A DNA stretch of 64,000 nt from an uncultured Rubripirellula sp. (GCA_938075415.1 CALJHC010000013.1:206180-270179); one strand, 5' to 3'. Counted from the first letter of the stretch, positions 27,613-37,845 are shown. A program made the numbers and translations. Notes: generated by a model from the sequence alone, not told the origin.

Positions 27613-27666
27613 GCCTTGGCGGTAGTGCAAATGCAGCGCCCATCGCTCAGCGATTCTTCCTCGCAA

Positions 27667-28584
27667 CCGCAGTTGCTCGAAAATTTGATCCTAAAACAAA
27701 AGCAAAATATTACCCGACCTCGATTCGATGTTGCGGAAACGCATCACTTGTCGCGATGCGGGTTGTTTTCATGATACATCCAGCATGAGTAAAAACTTTA
27801 CCGAATCCTTTTGGTGAACACTGCGCTGGATCGCCACCATCACCGGTGAGACAAAGCGATTTGAAGACGAAACCCTATGAAATTTTGGCGGCGTGATCTT
27901 CAAACCATGGCAAGAATTCAAAACAGACGCCACAGAGCCAAGAAGCAATCGGATTAATACGATCTAAGAATTTCTCAAAAGTTCTAATTTACGATCGGAT
28001 AAAGCTTGGATACTGAGCTAGGCTCTTACTGTTAACGTTATTGACCGAGCCACAATGCACGCCTCCAAACGGTTTCACAAAGTCACCTTTTTGATCGCTC
28101 GCATGAAAGCTATTTTTCTCCAATCCGTGACTTGCACGTAAGAGCAATACCTAGAGCGAGGGTCAAGCCAACCTCACATTCAATTCAACGGGTCGCTGGC
28201 GTTTGCTGACGAATACATCACCGAATCGTCAGCAAACGCAGCGTCTCATAAGCTAACTGGCAATCTGCGAATCAACCACAACCGATGCTTCAACAACTCG
28301 GTGCTGCCCATCAAGCTCCATCCGCTCGTCAAAGGTGACTCGCATTGCTGACCAGAGTGCGCGGACAAAATGGCCGTAGGGATCAGCGGAATTAGCTGGT
28401 GCAATCGTTTGCGCCAAGCATCTAAAGAGTTTTCGGCAAAAGACAACCGGATGTTGTTTTAAGTTGCATTAGTTGCACGCTTCCAATTGCGTCTTCTCTG
28501 GCCGCTGAAAGATCAAGGATCAATACCCGTGCATCATCCCACGTAAATCCCAGGATGGGCAATCAGCAGCTTGGTTCAATCCGC
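27667..28584. other. Intergenic region with a long hairpin
   Basis: About 920 bases between the potassium channel and the two-span membrane protein. The main feature is the inverted repeat at 28194-28243. A 66-codon minus frame at 28246-28446 has no motif and is not called. The rest is A+T-richer than the genes and shows nothing I can support. Confidence 0.5.
28194..28243. repeat. Long near-perfect hairpin (inverted repeat)
   Basis: The arms gcgtttgctgacga (28199-28212) and tcgtcagcaaacgc (28226-28239) pair perfectly over 14 bp around a 13-base loop. With one bulged G, a further 4 bp (cgct/agcg) extend the stem to 18 bp. No U-run follows on either strand, so it is not a standard intrinsic terminator. 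It lies about 340 bases past the end of the potassium channel gene. It could be a protein-binding site, an RNA 3' structure or a short mobile palindrome. Confidence 0.85.
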
Positions 28585-29592
28585 TTAGATCGAATAGGCC
28601 TTCCGGAATGAAGCGATATCTTTCTTGCGTCCCAAGATCATCAATTCATCGTGTTTGGCAATCGTCTCATCCGCACCTGGATTGAATGTGAATTCACCCT
28701 GTGGTGACTTGATCGCGATGACGAGTAAGTGATGTAAACGATGGGCTTGCGTATCCTCAATTCTCATCCCGATCAGCCCGGACTCGGCTCCCACTCGCAA
28801 CTCATCTAACTCGATATCAGAATTCGCATTTTCATCAACCAAGCGAATCAACTGCGCAGTAGTGGGTCGCGTAATGAGCCTTCCCATTTGCCGGGCACCA
28901 ACGACCGTGGGCATTACCACGGTGTCAGCACCGGCTTGGAGCAATTTTTTTTCGGTCGTCTCACGCTCAGCTCTCGCAATGATTCGAACGTTAGGATTCA
29001 GTTCCCTCGCGGTAAGAGTAATGAACACACTCTCGGCATCATTGGGAAAAGTGCTCACTAGCACTCCAGCTTTCACTAGTCCCGCCTGCCTGAGCGTCGA
29101 TTCTTCCGTCGCATCCCCAAGCAAAGAAAGAAAACCATCTGCGGTCGCCTCAGCAATCGACTCAATACTTGAGTCGACAACAACGCACTGCTTACCCTGA
29201 CGCCGCAGTTCAAAAGCGAGTGTCTTTCCCATCCTGCCGTAGCCGCAGATTACCGCGTGCCCCGCAAGCAATTTGATACCTTTCGTCATTCTTTGCCTTC
29301 CAAGAACATGCTCCAATTCCCCCTTAACCATCATTTGAAATAGCCCAGTGAAGGTGTACACCGATGCGGTGACACCTGCCAGAATCACGAACAGCGTAAG
29401 TATCTGCGTCGGCTTTGGAAGCGAGGATGTCGCCTCTCCGTAACCAACTGTCGAGATCGTAATGGTGACCATCCAGATCGCATCAATCCAACCATAGCCG
29501 CCGATCCAGCGATAACCCAAAACCGACAACACAAAGACAACGCAAAGAACCAATCCTCCTCTTCTGATTCGTTCGAGCGGTGTTCGTGCCAT
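28585..29592 (-). CDS. Potassium channel with RCK (TrkA-N/TrkA-C) domains
   Basis: 335 residues from ATG 29592; a TTG at 29616 would add 8. Two membrane helices (LVLCVVFVLSVLGYRW and ILTLFVILAGVTASVYTF) flank a pore loop with the selectivity filter TVGYG. The cytoplasmic part is a Rossmann RCK domain (AVICGYGRMGKTLAFEL, with VVVDSS acidic end of the second strand) followed by a TrkA_C domain (GMRIEDTQAHRLHHLLVIAI). The plan is that of MthK/Kch-type channels gated by ligands such as calcium or nucleotides. As no transporter subunit is adjacent, it should act as a homotetramer. Confidence 0.94.
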   Translation of the reverse strand: MARTPLERIRRGGLVLCVVFVLSVLGYRWIGGYGWIDAIWMVTITISTVGYGEATSSLPKPTQILTLFVILAGVTASVYTFTGLFQMMVKGELEHVLGRQRMTKGIKLLAGHAVICGYGRMGKTLAFELRRQGKQCVVVDSSIESIAEATADGFLSLLGDATEESTLRQAGLVKAGVLVSTFPNDAESVFITLTARELNPNVRIIARAERETTEKKLLQAGADTVVMPTVVGARQMGRLITRPTTAQLIRLVDENANSDIELDELRVGAESGLIGMRIEDTQAHRLHHLLVIAIKSPQGEFTFNPGADETIAKHDELMILGRKKDIASFRKAYSI

Positions 29593-30172
29593 GGACCTAG
29601 TCACACTGAAAATCAATAGTAGTAGAAGGATGCGTCAAACATTCGAGGTAAGCTGAAATTGGACGCAATCAAAATCCCATCAACGCAGTTTTCAATACCA
29701 GGGGCATGCCCTCCTTCAAAATTCACGGTGAATTCAAGAGAAGGTGATTGATAACGCGATCAGGCAGAATCCATGCTATCCGAGCCAATGAAAGTTCTGC
29801 TGAACAACGCCGAATTCCGGTTACAAAGCGAACCATCTTTTTCCGAAAAAACGAACACGAAAGAACATCGAGCAAAAAAAGAATCGCTCACTTAAGTTGC
29901 TTCTTCCCAAACAAGATTCACTGCCAAACAGCATGCGTTGCCAGCGACGAAAGGAATCGCCATCGAGTCAATAAGTGCTTTCATTTAATCGCTGAAGATA
30001 AAAAACCCGAGGCTGCGTCAATGCAACACCTCGGGTCTTGAAGAATCAAAAAAGAATCTCGGTTCCGCGGGTTTGATTTGCGCACTTGATCAAAATGACC
30101 AAAGAATGCAACGCGACTCCTGAGAGTCTCCGCTTGCAAGACGTCCTTCGCAAATGACCGAGTCTATTCTTT
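29593..30172. other. Intergenic region
   Basis: About 580 bases upstream of the potassium channel gene and downstream of the small cytochrome gene. It contains the terminator at 30005-30036. A 97-codon plus frame at 29748-30041 runs into that hairpin and has no motif. Nothing else seen. Confidence 0.5.
30005..30036 (-). terminator. Intrinsic terminator of the small cytochrome gene
   Basis: An 8-bp stem, acccgagg / cctcgggt, with a 16-base loop that can pair further (tgc/gca). On the minus strand it is followed by TTTTTATC. It lies about 137 bases past the cytochrome stop codon. Confidence 0.82.
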
Positions 30173-30547
30173 TCACTCCTTGTGCAAATTGTGACAGGCT
30201 TTACAGTTCGCTGCCTTCGTCAGAGCCTTGCCGGCATCTGCTTCACCAGCAACGACAGCCTTACTTGCTTTGACCAAAGCCGAAGTAAGTTTCTTCCAGC
30301 TATCTGCTTCACCTTTTTTTGCTTTGTTCTTAGAGAGGGAGACTAGCATCGCATGCAGTTTTGCTTTCTCCTCATCTGAAGCGTCACCACCAGCGACCTT
30401 CTTTAGCAAGCCACCTTTGAACGCAACCTTCATGACATCCTTAGTGGCATGCTTCGACTCCTCTCCCTCTTTGGCTGTTGCGGGGGCAGCGACGAAGGCG
30501 GCAGTCATTGCGGCCAAGATAGTGACAGCAGCGATTTTTCTCAACAT
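30173..30547 (-). CDS. Small exported mono-haem cytochrome c
   Basis: 124 residues. A clear signal peptide (ILAAMTAAFVAAPATA, cut before KEGEE) is followed by a four-helix-like, Lys/Ala-rich body (EEKAKLHAMLVSLSKNKAKK). One haem site, CKACH, lies at residues 115-119, almost at the C-terminus. A haem motif near the end of a helical bundle is the plan of cytochrome c-prime type proteins, although length and sequence are divergent. It should carry electrons or bind small ligands in the periplasm. It is a single gene with its own terminator. Confidence 0.85.
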   Translation of the reverse strand: MLRKIAAVTILAAMTAAFVAAPATAKEGEESKHATKDVMKVAFKGGLLKKVAGGDASDEEKAKLHAMLVSLSKNKAKKGEADSWKKLTSALVKASKAVVAGEADAGKALTKAANCKACHNLHKE

Positions 30548-31156
30548 TAGACGCGTCTCTTAGAATCTGGTTTAATCGAATAGCTCGGCAGACATACCCG
30601 AGCGCTGGCACAAAGATATTAAACGTTCAGTCGAGAAGCCAGAAGAACTTTTAAAAAAAAGCCCCCTCCAATGGACCATGACTTTTGGAGCAAGACTTCC
30701 AAGATATCGCACGTCAGCCCCAATCAACGTCACGGGTCTATCCGTTCCACCAGATTCTCCAGCGTTCGCCGAACTGATGCCCGCTTTGCCACCCGCAAGA
30801 AACGGAAACCGCGACCACTCAAATGCTAAAAAAACAGCTTATTTTATCTCCCTTGGTTCTTCGAACTGCGGATCAAGTGAACAACACTATCGTTGCTCAG
30901 ACTTCCGGCCGGGATGTCTGATATGCTGAGTATTGGCGAGGTTTCATCCGTGAGCGAAACTCTCAGTCATACTCTGATGCAGGTTCCGAGGATGACCACT
31001 TGGCAACTCCCTCAACCACTTCACTGAACTTCATCTGATTAAAATGAAGTGGACAGATGAGTCGCGCTGGTCTCGCACAACGCTTGTAGCCTTGACAACT
31101 AAAATCATTCTCCTGAATGATAGCCCTTTGAAGTACCACCAGTCGGAAAGAAGATC
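30548..31156. other. Divergent intergenic region
   Basis: About 610 bases between the divergently transcribed cytochrome and second oxidoreductase, so it should hold both promoters. I see no strong consensus -35/-10 pair. A run of eight A's at 30653-30660 is present. No gene, repeat or RNA supported. Confidence 0.45.
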
Positions 31157-32650
31157 GTGAAATCTCAAACTCCCAAACAATCCAGCGATGAAAGCTTGCA
31201 GGATCCCGCCAAATCCAGCCTATCGCGGCGTCAGTTCACTCGATCTGTAAGTGGTGGGCTCGGTGCTCTTGCTGGCTTTAATTTCTTTCCTGCTCTCGCC
31301 GATAAGAAACTGGAAAAGCCGACATTAGCTGGAATTGGGATTGGTGGAAAAGGCGTTGCTGACATCTCAGGTGCTGAGAAAGCAGGCTTTGAAATCGTTG
31401 CGTTGGTGGACGTCTTTGACACCCGCCGCCTCAAGAGTGACGAAGGACGGTTGCGTCGTATTGGACAAAGTCGAGAGGCTTATTCGGATGCGAGATTTTT
31501 CAACGATTACCGTGTAATGCTCGAAGAAATGGGCGACAAGGTTGATGCGGTAACCGTTTCGACACCCGACCACCATCACTACCATGCTTCAGCGTTTGCC
31601 ATGGAATCGGGTAAACATGTTTACTGTCAGAAACCCTTGACCCATGGGATCTGGGAGGCTCGGTCACTCAACCAGATTGCAGCAAGAACCGGCGTGAAAA
31701 CCCAAATGGGTAATCAAGCGCACGCGAATGACCCGATGCGACGATGCGTTGAACTGATTCGTGCGGGGGTGATTGGAAAAGTTAAAGAAATTCATGCGTG
31801 GACAAATCGCCCAATATGGCCACAAGGTTTTTCGAAACCACCAATCACCGAAGACATTCCCGACGGCTTAGATTGGGACCAGTGGATTGGTCCTGCGCCG
31901 TGGACAGAATACAGTTCCAGAATCGCACCCTTCGCTTGGCGGGGATGGTGGAACTACGGCACTGGAGCGTTGGGTGACATGGCTTGTCACATCATGGATA
32001 TGGGTTACTGGGCGATGCAGCCAAAGAGTGGACCCATGCTCGCACCCTCGGCGGTTACCGCGAAAGAAAATGGTGCCACTGAACTCTCACCTCCCATCAA
32101 TTCAATCATTACCTGGGAATTTGACGGCAGCCCCTACGCGGTTCCTGACGGCTTTAAATTCCATTGGTATGACGGGTACATTGATGCGGCGTTCGACCGC
32201 GAAAATTGGCAACTCGTCAAAAAGGCAGAGGACTACAACCACCCGAACGAAGAAATCCTTGAGGGTATGAGCTTCAAGAAATTCGGATCTGTGATCATCG
32301 GAGAACACGGCAAGCTGTTCTTTCATCGTGGCAACAATAATTGGGTTCTCAAGTTAAAGCATCAAGCAGATGGATTCGAATGGCCTGAACCCACCATCGC
32401 GCGAGCACGCGATCAAGACAACTACAAGGAATGGTTCGACGCGATCGAGGGTCGAATCGAACAAAGTGAATCCAACTTCTCGCTAGCCGGGCCAATGACT
32501 GAAACCATCCTCTTGGGTGTGATTGCTCAACGTTCCCCCGGCATCAAACTGCGATGGAACAGCGAGAAAATGCAAATCAAGAATCACCCCGAAATGGAAG
32601 CATGGATTCGTCGCGAGTATCGAGATGGCTGGAGGGTTAATTCTGCTTAG
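31157..32650 (+). CDS. Exported Gfo/Idh/MocA-family oxidoreductase
   Basis: 497 residues from GTG with AAGAAG upstream. Twin-arginine leader SRRQFTRSVSGGLGALAGF near residues 24-42, then a Rossmann domain (TLAGIGIGGKGVADISGAE). The family Lys lies in YCQKPLTHGIWEA, and the substrate-side region contains GTGALGDMACHIMDMGYWA. DHHHYHASAF in the nucleotide domain is typical for the planctomycete group. Function should be redox chemistry on sugars or cyclitols in the periplasm; substrate unknown. It shares only the fold and leader type with the protein at 19055-20539, so the two are not recent duplicates. Confidence 0.93.
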   Translation: MKSQTPKQSSDESLQDPAKSSLSRRQFTRSVSGGLGALAGFNFFPALADKKLEKPTLAGIGIGGKGVADISGAEKAGFEIVALVDVFDTRRLKSDEGRLRRIGQSREAYSDARFFNDYRVMLEEMGDKVDAVTVSTPDHHHYHASAFAMESGKHVYCQKPLTHGIWEARSLNQIAARTGVKTQMGNQAHANDPMRRCVELIRAGVIGKVKEIHAWTNRPIWPQGFSKPPITEDIPDGLDWDQWIGPAPWTEYSSRIAPFAWRGWWNYGTGALGDMACHIMDMGYWAMQPKSGPMLAPSAVTAKENGATELSPPINSIITWEFDGSPYAVPDGFKFHWYDGYIDAAFDRENWQLVKKAEDYNHPNEEILEGMSFKKFGSVIIGEHGKLFFHRGNNNWVLKLKHQADGFEWPEPTIARARDQDNYKEWFDAIEGRIEQSESNFSLAGPMTETILLGVIAQRSPGIKLRWNSEKMQIKNHPEMEAWIRREYRDGWRVNSA

Positions 32651-32932
32651 AGTTGTCGAAAACCATCTAAGGTCTGTCTCCACGTGTCTTGATCAAAAGA
32701 CATCGTAATGAAGCGATCATTTTCTGCCCGAAACGGAAACACGTGGAAAATCCAGAGCGATTCACGGAGAGTCCAGTTTGCAACCGCTGATGATGGTATC
32801 CGAGCAAATCAGGCTGGACGGCCAACAGAAGACCATTCCGGCTTTTTGACTTGTCACAGGGCCAGCGTTGCTGATGCAACACCTTGCTGGTAACTAAGAA
32901 ATGATTTGAAATTTAACTCGTCACTCAAATGA

Positions 32933-33400
32933 TTACAGAGCGGGGCGAGATTGCCGTAGAAAGTCGTTGACCGTTGAGATTTCCTGCCTCTCCGGTTCTG
33001 AAGAAAAAAGAGAACCCCAAAAACCCGGCTCCTTAGGCTCCGAACGAACTTGATTGTTGCGGGTGGAAGCAGGAAATATTCGTGATGGATGCAGTTTTTT
33101 TGGATTGAAAAACGATTTCGTTTTTGACCAACCTCCAGACGCCGAGTCAGATACCTGAGAAAAAAAGCTCGGCTTCTTTGGCTTGGTCTTCTTTGGCTGA
33201 TCCTGACTTGGCATCAGAGCTCCAAAATCCGGCATCGTCCAAGTCATCGGATTCATACCACGAGCAAACCGCTGCATCGTGCTTGGTGGCATCTTTTCCT
33301 CGCTTCTTGCGTTCTCAGGAGTGATCACGATCATTCCGAGAACCGCTAGTGCTAGAATTGTTCTGGCAAACAATTTTGATTCCATTGCCAACTTACCCAT
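32933..33400 (-). CDS. Planctomycete-type secreted protein, unknown function
   Basis: 155 residues. Signal peptide (FARTILALAVLGMIVITPENA, cut near ARS) and a basic, Pro/Ser/Lys-rich mature part with the segments MNPMTWTMPDFGALMP, KPSFFSQVSDSASGGWSKTK, GFWGSLFSSEPE and STVNDFLRQSRP. From memory this segment order recurs in proteins of this phylum, but I cannot give a name or function. An in-frame ATG at residue 6 is an alternative start. The mature part has no predicted membrane helix. Confidence 0.78.
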   Translation of the reverse strand: MGKLAMESKLFARTILALAVLGMIVITPENARSEEKMPPSTMQRFARGMNPMTWTMPDFGALMPSQDQPKKTKPKKPSFFSQVSDSASGGWSKTKSFFNPKKLHPSRIFPASTRNNQVRSEPKEPGFWGSLFSSEPERQEISTVNDFLRQSRPAL

Positions 33401-33741
33401 GAGATTAGCTCAGACAGTCAACTAAATTGAAGGACACCGATCAAGCAATCGTCATGCACCGAAATGTCACGTTCGTCAGCCTGAAACAGAACGTCGAGAA
33501 ATTGTCACAACAGAATTCCCACGTCCACTACCTATCTGTTTCTATCCCACGATTCCCACTCAGACATCAAGGCCACTTCCTAAAGCCTCGGGAAACTGAC
33601 CCGGGAAACTGACTCGGGAAACTGAATTACAAATAGCATGGACAAATCCGTCTGAGAATCGTCGGACCATCGGCTCACAGATAGCAGCTACCCTGAATTC
33701 GCCTCCGTCCCACAAGTCAATGCCTTCAAAAGGCAACGTCA
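33401..33741. other. Divergent intergenic region with a 13-bp triple repeat
   Basis: About 340 bases between two divergent secreted-protein genes. It contains three 13-base tandem copies at 33588-33626. I cannot point to a defined promoter. Confidence 0.5.
33588..33626. repeat. 13-bp tandem repeat, three copies
   Basis: Three consecutive units close to tcgggaaactgac start at 33588, 33601 and 33614; they differ at the first and last base. They lie about 115 bases upstream of the secreted helical protein gene. Confidence 0.85.
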
Positions 33742-35157
33742 ATGACGCACAACTATCGTTTTTCCATCTCGACAAGGTCAACGTTCCTTGCGATCTGCAT
33801 CGTGATGATGGCTTCCGGCCTGTTCTCACAGGAAGCAGACAATTCCTTCTCTCAGTCCGTTCCCGTACCCGTCCCAAGAGATGCCGTGCCCAGCATTGCG
33901 GAGGCGGTCGAAGCCCATCTGGGATACGTTACCGACTATTCGTTGGACCAATACGGCCGTCAACAGACAGGTATTTGGCTCGGTCAGATTGACATTCGCA
34001 CTTCCGGATTGCCAAACGCCCAAGGCTCAGACAAGGCGGTCGCAGAACAACCTTGGGTTGGCTCCAATCTTTACCTTGACCAGCCAACCATGGTGGCCGC
34101 TGTGGAACTGGGGCGGCGAACAGGGTGCAAGTGTTACCAAGAGTCAATCACTCGGTACCTTGAAGCGCACGTGAGGCTACTGAAACGGAATTCCCAGAGT
34201 CCCAAAACTCAACCGCTCGATTTCCGCACATGTCTTGATTCCAATTACGACCTTTTCCTCGACCGCTACGTTCTGACCAATCCCAAGTATTTCAGCACGG
34301 GGATTTATTCTCCAGCTTGGGAAATCCTTTGGCAGGAATCAAATCAGCTCACTCGCCGAGCAATTGAATCACTGACACAAGACGTGCTGTCTGACACTCA
34401 GGTTCGAAATGACTCGCCAGAGGCAATAACGAGCGACGAGAATGGGCAATTTCACAAGGCTGCCATCAGCCTGTCTGCAGCATCTTGGCTATTAGAAAAT
34501 CATCCAATGGGAACAGATAGTTTAAGAAATACGGCTGCGCAAATCTCCCGATTACGACCTCGCAGGGAAAATGACCTTACACTACGAACTCTGACGCTGT
34601 GGACTCGTGCCTTAATGGATTTTGATAAAGCAACGGGGTCGGAAGCGACCCCATCAAATTGGCAACCTGGCATCGACAATCGCCTGCGGTCCCATCAGCA
34701 ACTTCAGATTTCAGGGACCCAAGACATTCGTTCAGCATTCTCCTCTGGCGGCGCTAATAAATTCAACGGCCGCTTGGCATGGGCTGAACTCTGCTTAACG
34801 GCATGGAAAGAAACAGGAAAGATTAAATATCGCGATGAAGCCAAGCGTTACGCTGACGTTTTGACAGAACAATTCAGAGAAAAACCGCTGAAGAAGCACA
34901 ACGCAGAAACCTATGGCCGTGTTCTCCATTTCCTGCATCGATTCGGAAAGGAAATGAAGAACACACAATACTCAAACGCCGCCAAGATCATCTCCAAGCA
35001 AGCTCTGCAACAACTTTATTCTCCCAAAATGGGAATGTTTCACAGTCACCCAGATACCAATCGATGTGATTCTCGAGAGGGAATTGGCTTTCTGCTACTC
35101 GCCTTGCTATATCTCGATGGTCACGATCCAACCGAAACAAGTGCAGTCAATTTCTAA
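33742..35157 (+). CDS. Secreted, mostly helical protein (possible alpha/alpha toroid)
   Basis: 471 residues with a signal peptide (TFLAICIVMMASGLFS, cut near QEA). The body has repeated helix pairs with aromatic residues and conserved-looking GRLAWAELCLTAWKETG and YRDEAKRYADVLTEQF near residues 340-385. The spacing recalls alpha/alpha-barrel enzymes that act on polysaccharides (pectate lyase or glycoside hydrolase types), but I see no catalytic motif to confirm this. No close neighbour in the same direction. Annotated as hypothetical with a fold guess. Confidence 0.72.
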   Translation: MTHNYRFSISTRSTFLAICIVMMASGLFSQEADNSFSQSVPVPVPRDAVPSIAEAVEAHLGYVTDYSLDQYGRQQTGIWLGQIDIRTSGLPNAQGSDKAVAEQPWVGSNLYLDQPTMVAAVELGRRTGCKCYQESITRYLEAHVRLLKRNSQSPKTQPLDFRTCLDSNYDLFLDRYVLTNPKYFSTGIYSPAWEILWQESNQLTRRAIESLTQDVLSDTQVRNDSPEAITSDENGQFHKAAISLSAASWLLENHPMGTDSLRNTAAQISRLRPRRENDLTLRTLTLWTRALMDFDKATGSEATPSNWQPGIDNRLRSHQQLQISGTQDIRSAFSSGGANKFNGRLAWAELCLTAWKETGKIKYRDEAKRYADVLTEQFREKPLKKHNAETYGRVLHFLHRFGKEMKNTQYSNAAKIISKQALQQLYSPKMGMFHSHPDTNRCDSREGIGFLLLALLYLDGHDPTETSAVNF

Positions 35158-35448
35158 GTCCTGTCGTATCCGTTTCTGAACTCACAAAGGACGCTGGTCC
35201 GAGATAGACGAGTCGATTCTGCCAGACCGCAGCAGTTCGGATGGCTGATGTAACACGAAACAGAATCACCTTCGCAAGGAGTCATAAAATCCCGGGTCTG
35301 CAGAATGCGTCTAGAGTCTTGTTGATCGGACACTGATGGCGTTCGAACCGGCAACATATTTGCTAATGGCTACCCGTTTGACTTCGCAACACTGGCCTTC
35401 TGCTGCGAACCAACTGGCTTGGCACCACCAGTCACAAGACGGCTCGCT

Positions 35449-36783
35449 TTATGCCTTGCCATCGACTGACGCCGCCATCGATGAAATTGATGCATCGAGG
35501 CGCATCTGTTTTTTACCCAAACCCCAAGCGAGTACACCCCACACACAAGCAAGGGGTAATGCACCAAGGTTTAAGACTGCCATGGAGGCCCCCCAAGTTT
35601 GAAAAACCCCGATCAACTGCATTGAAATCGTATCTCCACCTCTGACGATAACTGTATCAATGAAGTTTTTCGCCTTGTATTTATCTTCCCTGCTGACGAC
35701 CGTGAACAACACCTCTCGAGCAGGAACGGTCAACCCATACGCAAAAGCCCGCGACGCCATCATCGCGACTGCAAGTACACCCAACGTTGGATAAAAAGAA
35801 AGTGAGAGGGAGGCGAGGAAATAAATAATCGGCAATATGATCAGCGCGAACGCAATCCCGAACCTACCCAAAATCCAACGGTACAAAAGCAACTGAATTA
35901 CAAGCGTCAGTGTTTGAACACCAAGATCAAGATTTGCAAAAAACTTTAGTCGCTCACCCTCCTCTACGATTGTTTCACGAACAATCGATGCCTGCGAATC
36001 ATAAAGCAAAGTCCCGAACCCCTGGACCAGCATTAAGTATCCGCATAAACGCAAAAGATAAGTTGACCGAAAGACGTGTGCGACCCCTGAATAAAGACCA
36101 CCGGATTTCAAATCGGACTCCTGATCCATCTGATTATTGAGCTCTGCATTGCCGTCGGCTGTTAAACCACGGACTTGAGAGACCAGCAACCACGAAAAGA
36201 CCAAACCAATTTCGACGAACACTGCGGGAAACAACAAAAGAACACCAGCATCAAAACGCTCAGCCAACAGTCTGGCCATCAAGGATCCTGAAAAACCTCC
36301 CATTGTGCCACCGGACGCGATGATTCCAAAAAACCGTCGCCCCTGAGCACTGCTGAATAAGTCAGCGAGAACACTCCAAAAAACACTTGTGGCAAAAATC
36401 CCAAAAACGCTCACCCAAACAAAAAGCAATCGTGCGACCCACAATTGATAAGAATCACCGGGAAATTTGAGCGCGGCCCAAAAGCCGATCGAGGACACCG
36501 CGAAGCAATGAAAGACAACGCGAGCAATCGACTTGCGGGAAACAAGCTTTACCAAAGCTGCGTAGAGCGGAACCAAAACACACATGGCAAGAAAACCAGC
36601 CAAGAAGAGCCATCGCAACTCACCCTTGCCGACAATCGTACCCATGGTTTCGCGCACGGGTCGAATCATAAAGTAAGAAAAGAGAATACAAAAAAGCCAG
36701 CCAAAAGCGGAGAAAATAGCACGTCGCTCGCCTGGGGAAAGACTTGGATTCGTGCCATGCCGGGATGGTTGATCTTCTCGCAA
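35449..36783 (-). CDS. MFS-type transporter related to ATP/ADP translocases
   Basis: 444 residues with about 12 hydrophobic spans. The first helix ends SYFMIRPVRETMG, a motif I associate with bacterial NTP/NDP exchanger-like MFS proteins. SVFWSVLADLFSSAQGRRFFG and GRRFFGIIASGGTMGGFSG are further family-like stretches. A cytoplasmic loop of about 35 residues (AELNNQMDQESDLKS) splits the two halves. The substrate is unknown; free-living bacteria rarely need nucleotide import, so another solute is likely. The start is a TTG without a good ribosome-binding site, so the true N-terminus is uncertain. Confidence 0.83.
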   Translation of the reverse strand: MREDQPSRHGTNPSLSPGERRAIFSAFGWLFCILFSYFMIRPVRETMGTIVGKGELRWLFLAGFLAMCVLVPLYAALVKLVSRKSIARVVFHCFAVSSIGFWAALKFPGDSYQLWVARLLFVWVSVFGIFATSVFWSVLADLFSSAQGRRFFGIIASGGTMGGFSGSLMARLLAERFDAGVLLLFPAVFVEIGLVFSWLLVSQVRGLTADGNAELNNQMDQESDLKSGGLYSGVAHVFRSTYLLRLCGYLMLVQGFGTLLYDSQASIVRETIVEEGERLKFFANLDLGVQTLTLVIQLLLYRWILGRFGIAFALIILPIIYFLASLSLSFYPTLGVLAVAMMASRAFAYGLTVPAREVLFTVVSREDKYKAKNFIDTVIVRGGDTISMQLIGVFQTWGASMAVLNLGALPLACVWGVLAWGLGKKQMRLDASISSMAASVDGKA

Positions 36784-36876
36784 CGGTCAATTCGCCGACA
36801 GTGGTAAAGATTGGGTCGTGTAAAACAGAAAATCCGAACTCACTCATAATCCGTCGATCACAAGAGAGGTTTCAGC

Positions 36877-37845
36877 CTAACGAGATTGGACAGGCGGAAT
36901 CAAATCATCTAGGTGCCACATCACGTCAGTGGATGACTGAGAATCGACAAGCGTCTTAAACATGGCATCGGCCGCATCACGCCGCAAGGATGATGCATCG
37001 GTCAACTGTTCGTAAGTACCCTCACCTTGCTCCACATCATGCAGAAAGACCAAGTGAGCACCGAAAGAACTCCTGATGGGGTCACTGATCGTTTCTGGTT
37101 CCATCCCCCGCAATGCCCGCAGCAGCCCAGCAGGCAGGTCGCCTTCTGATTCCACCCAGCCCAAATCACCACCCAATTCGGCCGTGGGTGATTGGCTGTG
37201 CAGACGTGCGGCATTGGCGAAAGCAGAAACGACATCTTCGGATTGGCCAATCTCCTCTTGAAGCGACTTCAGGGAATCGACCGTCGCCTTCACATCAGCG
37301 GCCTCTGTTGAGGCCGGGCGAATGAAAATCTGTGAAACCTGATACTTGGTTCCGTTATATGCCGACGGATTGGATGCAAAAAAAGCCCGCAGATTCTCAT
37401 CAGTGAGTTTACTTTTCAAGTAAGCCCCCCAGGCGACTCGCCATGCGAGATCAACAAGGAATGAAGCCGTGTCTGCGCCGCGAGCAGCAGCCTGTTCCCG
37501 CACCGTACTTCCTCGCCTCAGCACTTCAGCCTCAAATACGTCCAATTGATTCTGCACCATTTTGGCCAGTGAAGCACCGCCGCGTTTACGAAGTTCCCGC
37601 AACGCCAAGCGTCTTTGAACAAGCACATGCGCGGTGGCTCGTTTCAAATCGTTGGATAAAGAATCCAATGCTTGCCCTTGAAAACGCTCCGCTAAAATCA
37701 AGTTCAACTCACCCACCCGGACCGGATCACCATCAACCGAAGCGATAATCTCATCGGCCTCGTGCTGCTGAGCCAAAGCAGCCTCACTAAAGACGATTAA
37801 TCCTGCAAGAAAAACAATTCGCATCGGCAACTCAAATGTAACCAT
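36877..37845 (-). CDS. Exported parvulin-type peptidyl-prolyl isomerase
   Basis: 322 residues from ATG 37845, which overlaps the previous stop by one base (TGATG); a GTG one codon earlier is also possible. Signal peptide IVFLAGLIVFSEAALA. The N-terminal part is SurA-like and helical (DPVRVGELNLILAERF). The rotamase domain has YQVSQIFIRPAS, ELGGDLGWVESEGDLP and SSFGAHLVFLHDV. It should speed proline isomerisation or chaperone proteins outside the cytoplasm. It is the last gene of a co-directional run whose other members are exported, so it may help fold them; that is inference. Confidence 0.9.
   Translation of the reverse strand: MVTFELPMRIVFLAGLIVFSEAALAQQHEADEIIASVDGDPVRVGELNLILAERFQGQALDSLSNDLKRATAHVLVQRRLALRELRKRGGASLAKMVQNQLDVFEAEVLRRGSTVREQAAARGADTASFLVDLAWRVAWGAYLKSKLTDENLRAFFASNPSAYNGTKYQVSQIFIRPASTEAADVKATVDSLKSLQEEIGQSEDVVSAFANAARLHSQSPTAELGGDLGWVESEGDLPAGLLRALRGMEPETISDPIRSSFGAHLVFLHDVEQGEGTYEQLTDASSLRRDAADAMFKTLVDSQSSTDVMWHLDDLIPPVQSR

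Noticed and set aside
28246..28446. 66-codon minus frame next to the long hairpin
   Set aside because: No start signal or family; begins and ends in a gene-free gap.
30650..30700. Possible terminator near a run of eight A's
   Set aside because: A 6-bp ctccaa/ttggag pairing is present, but no gene ends there; it lies between two divergent genes.
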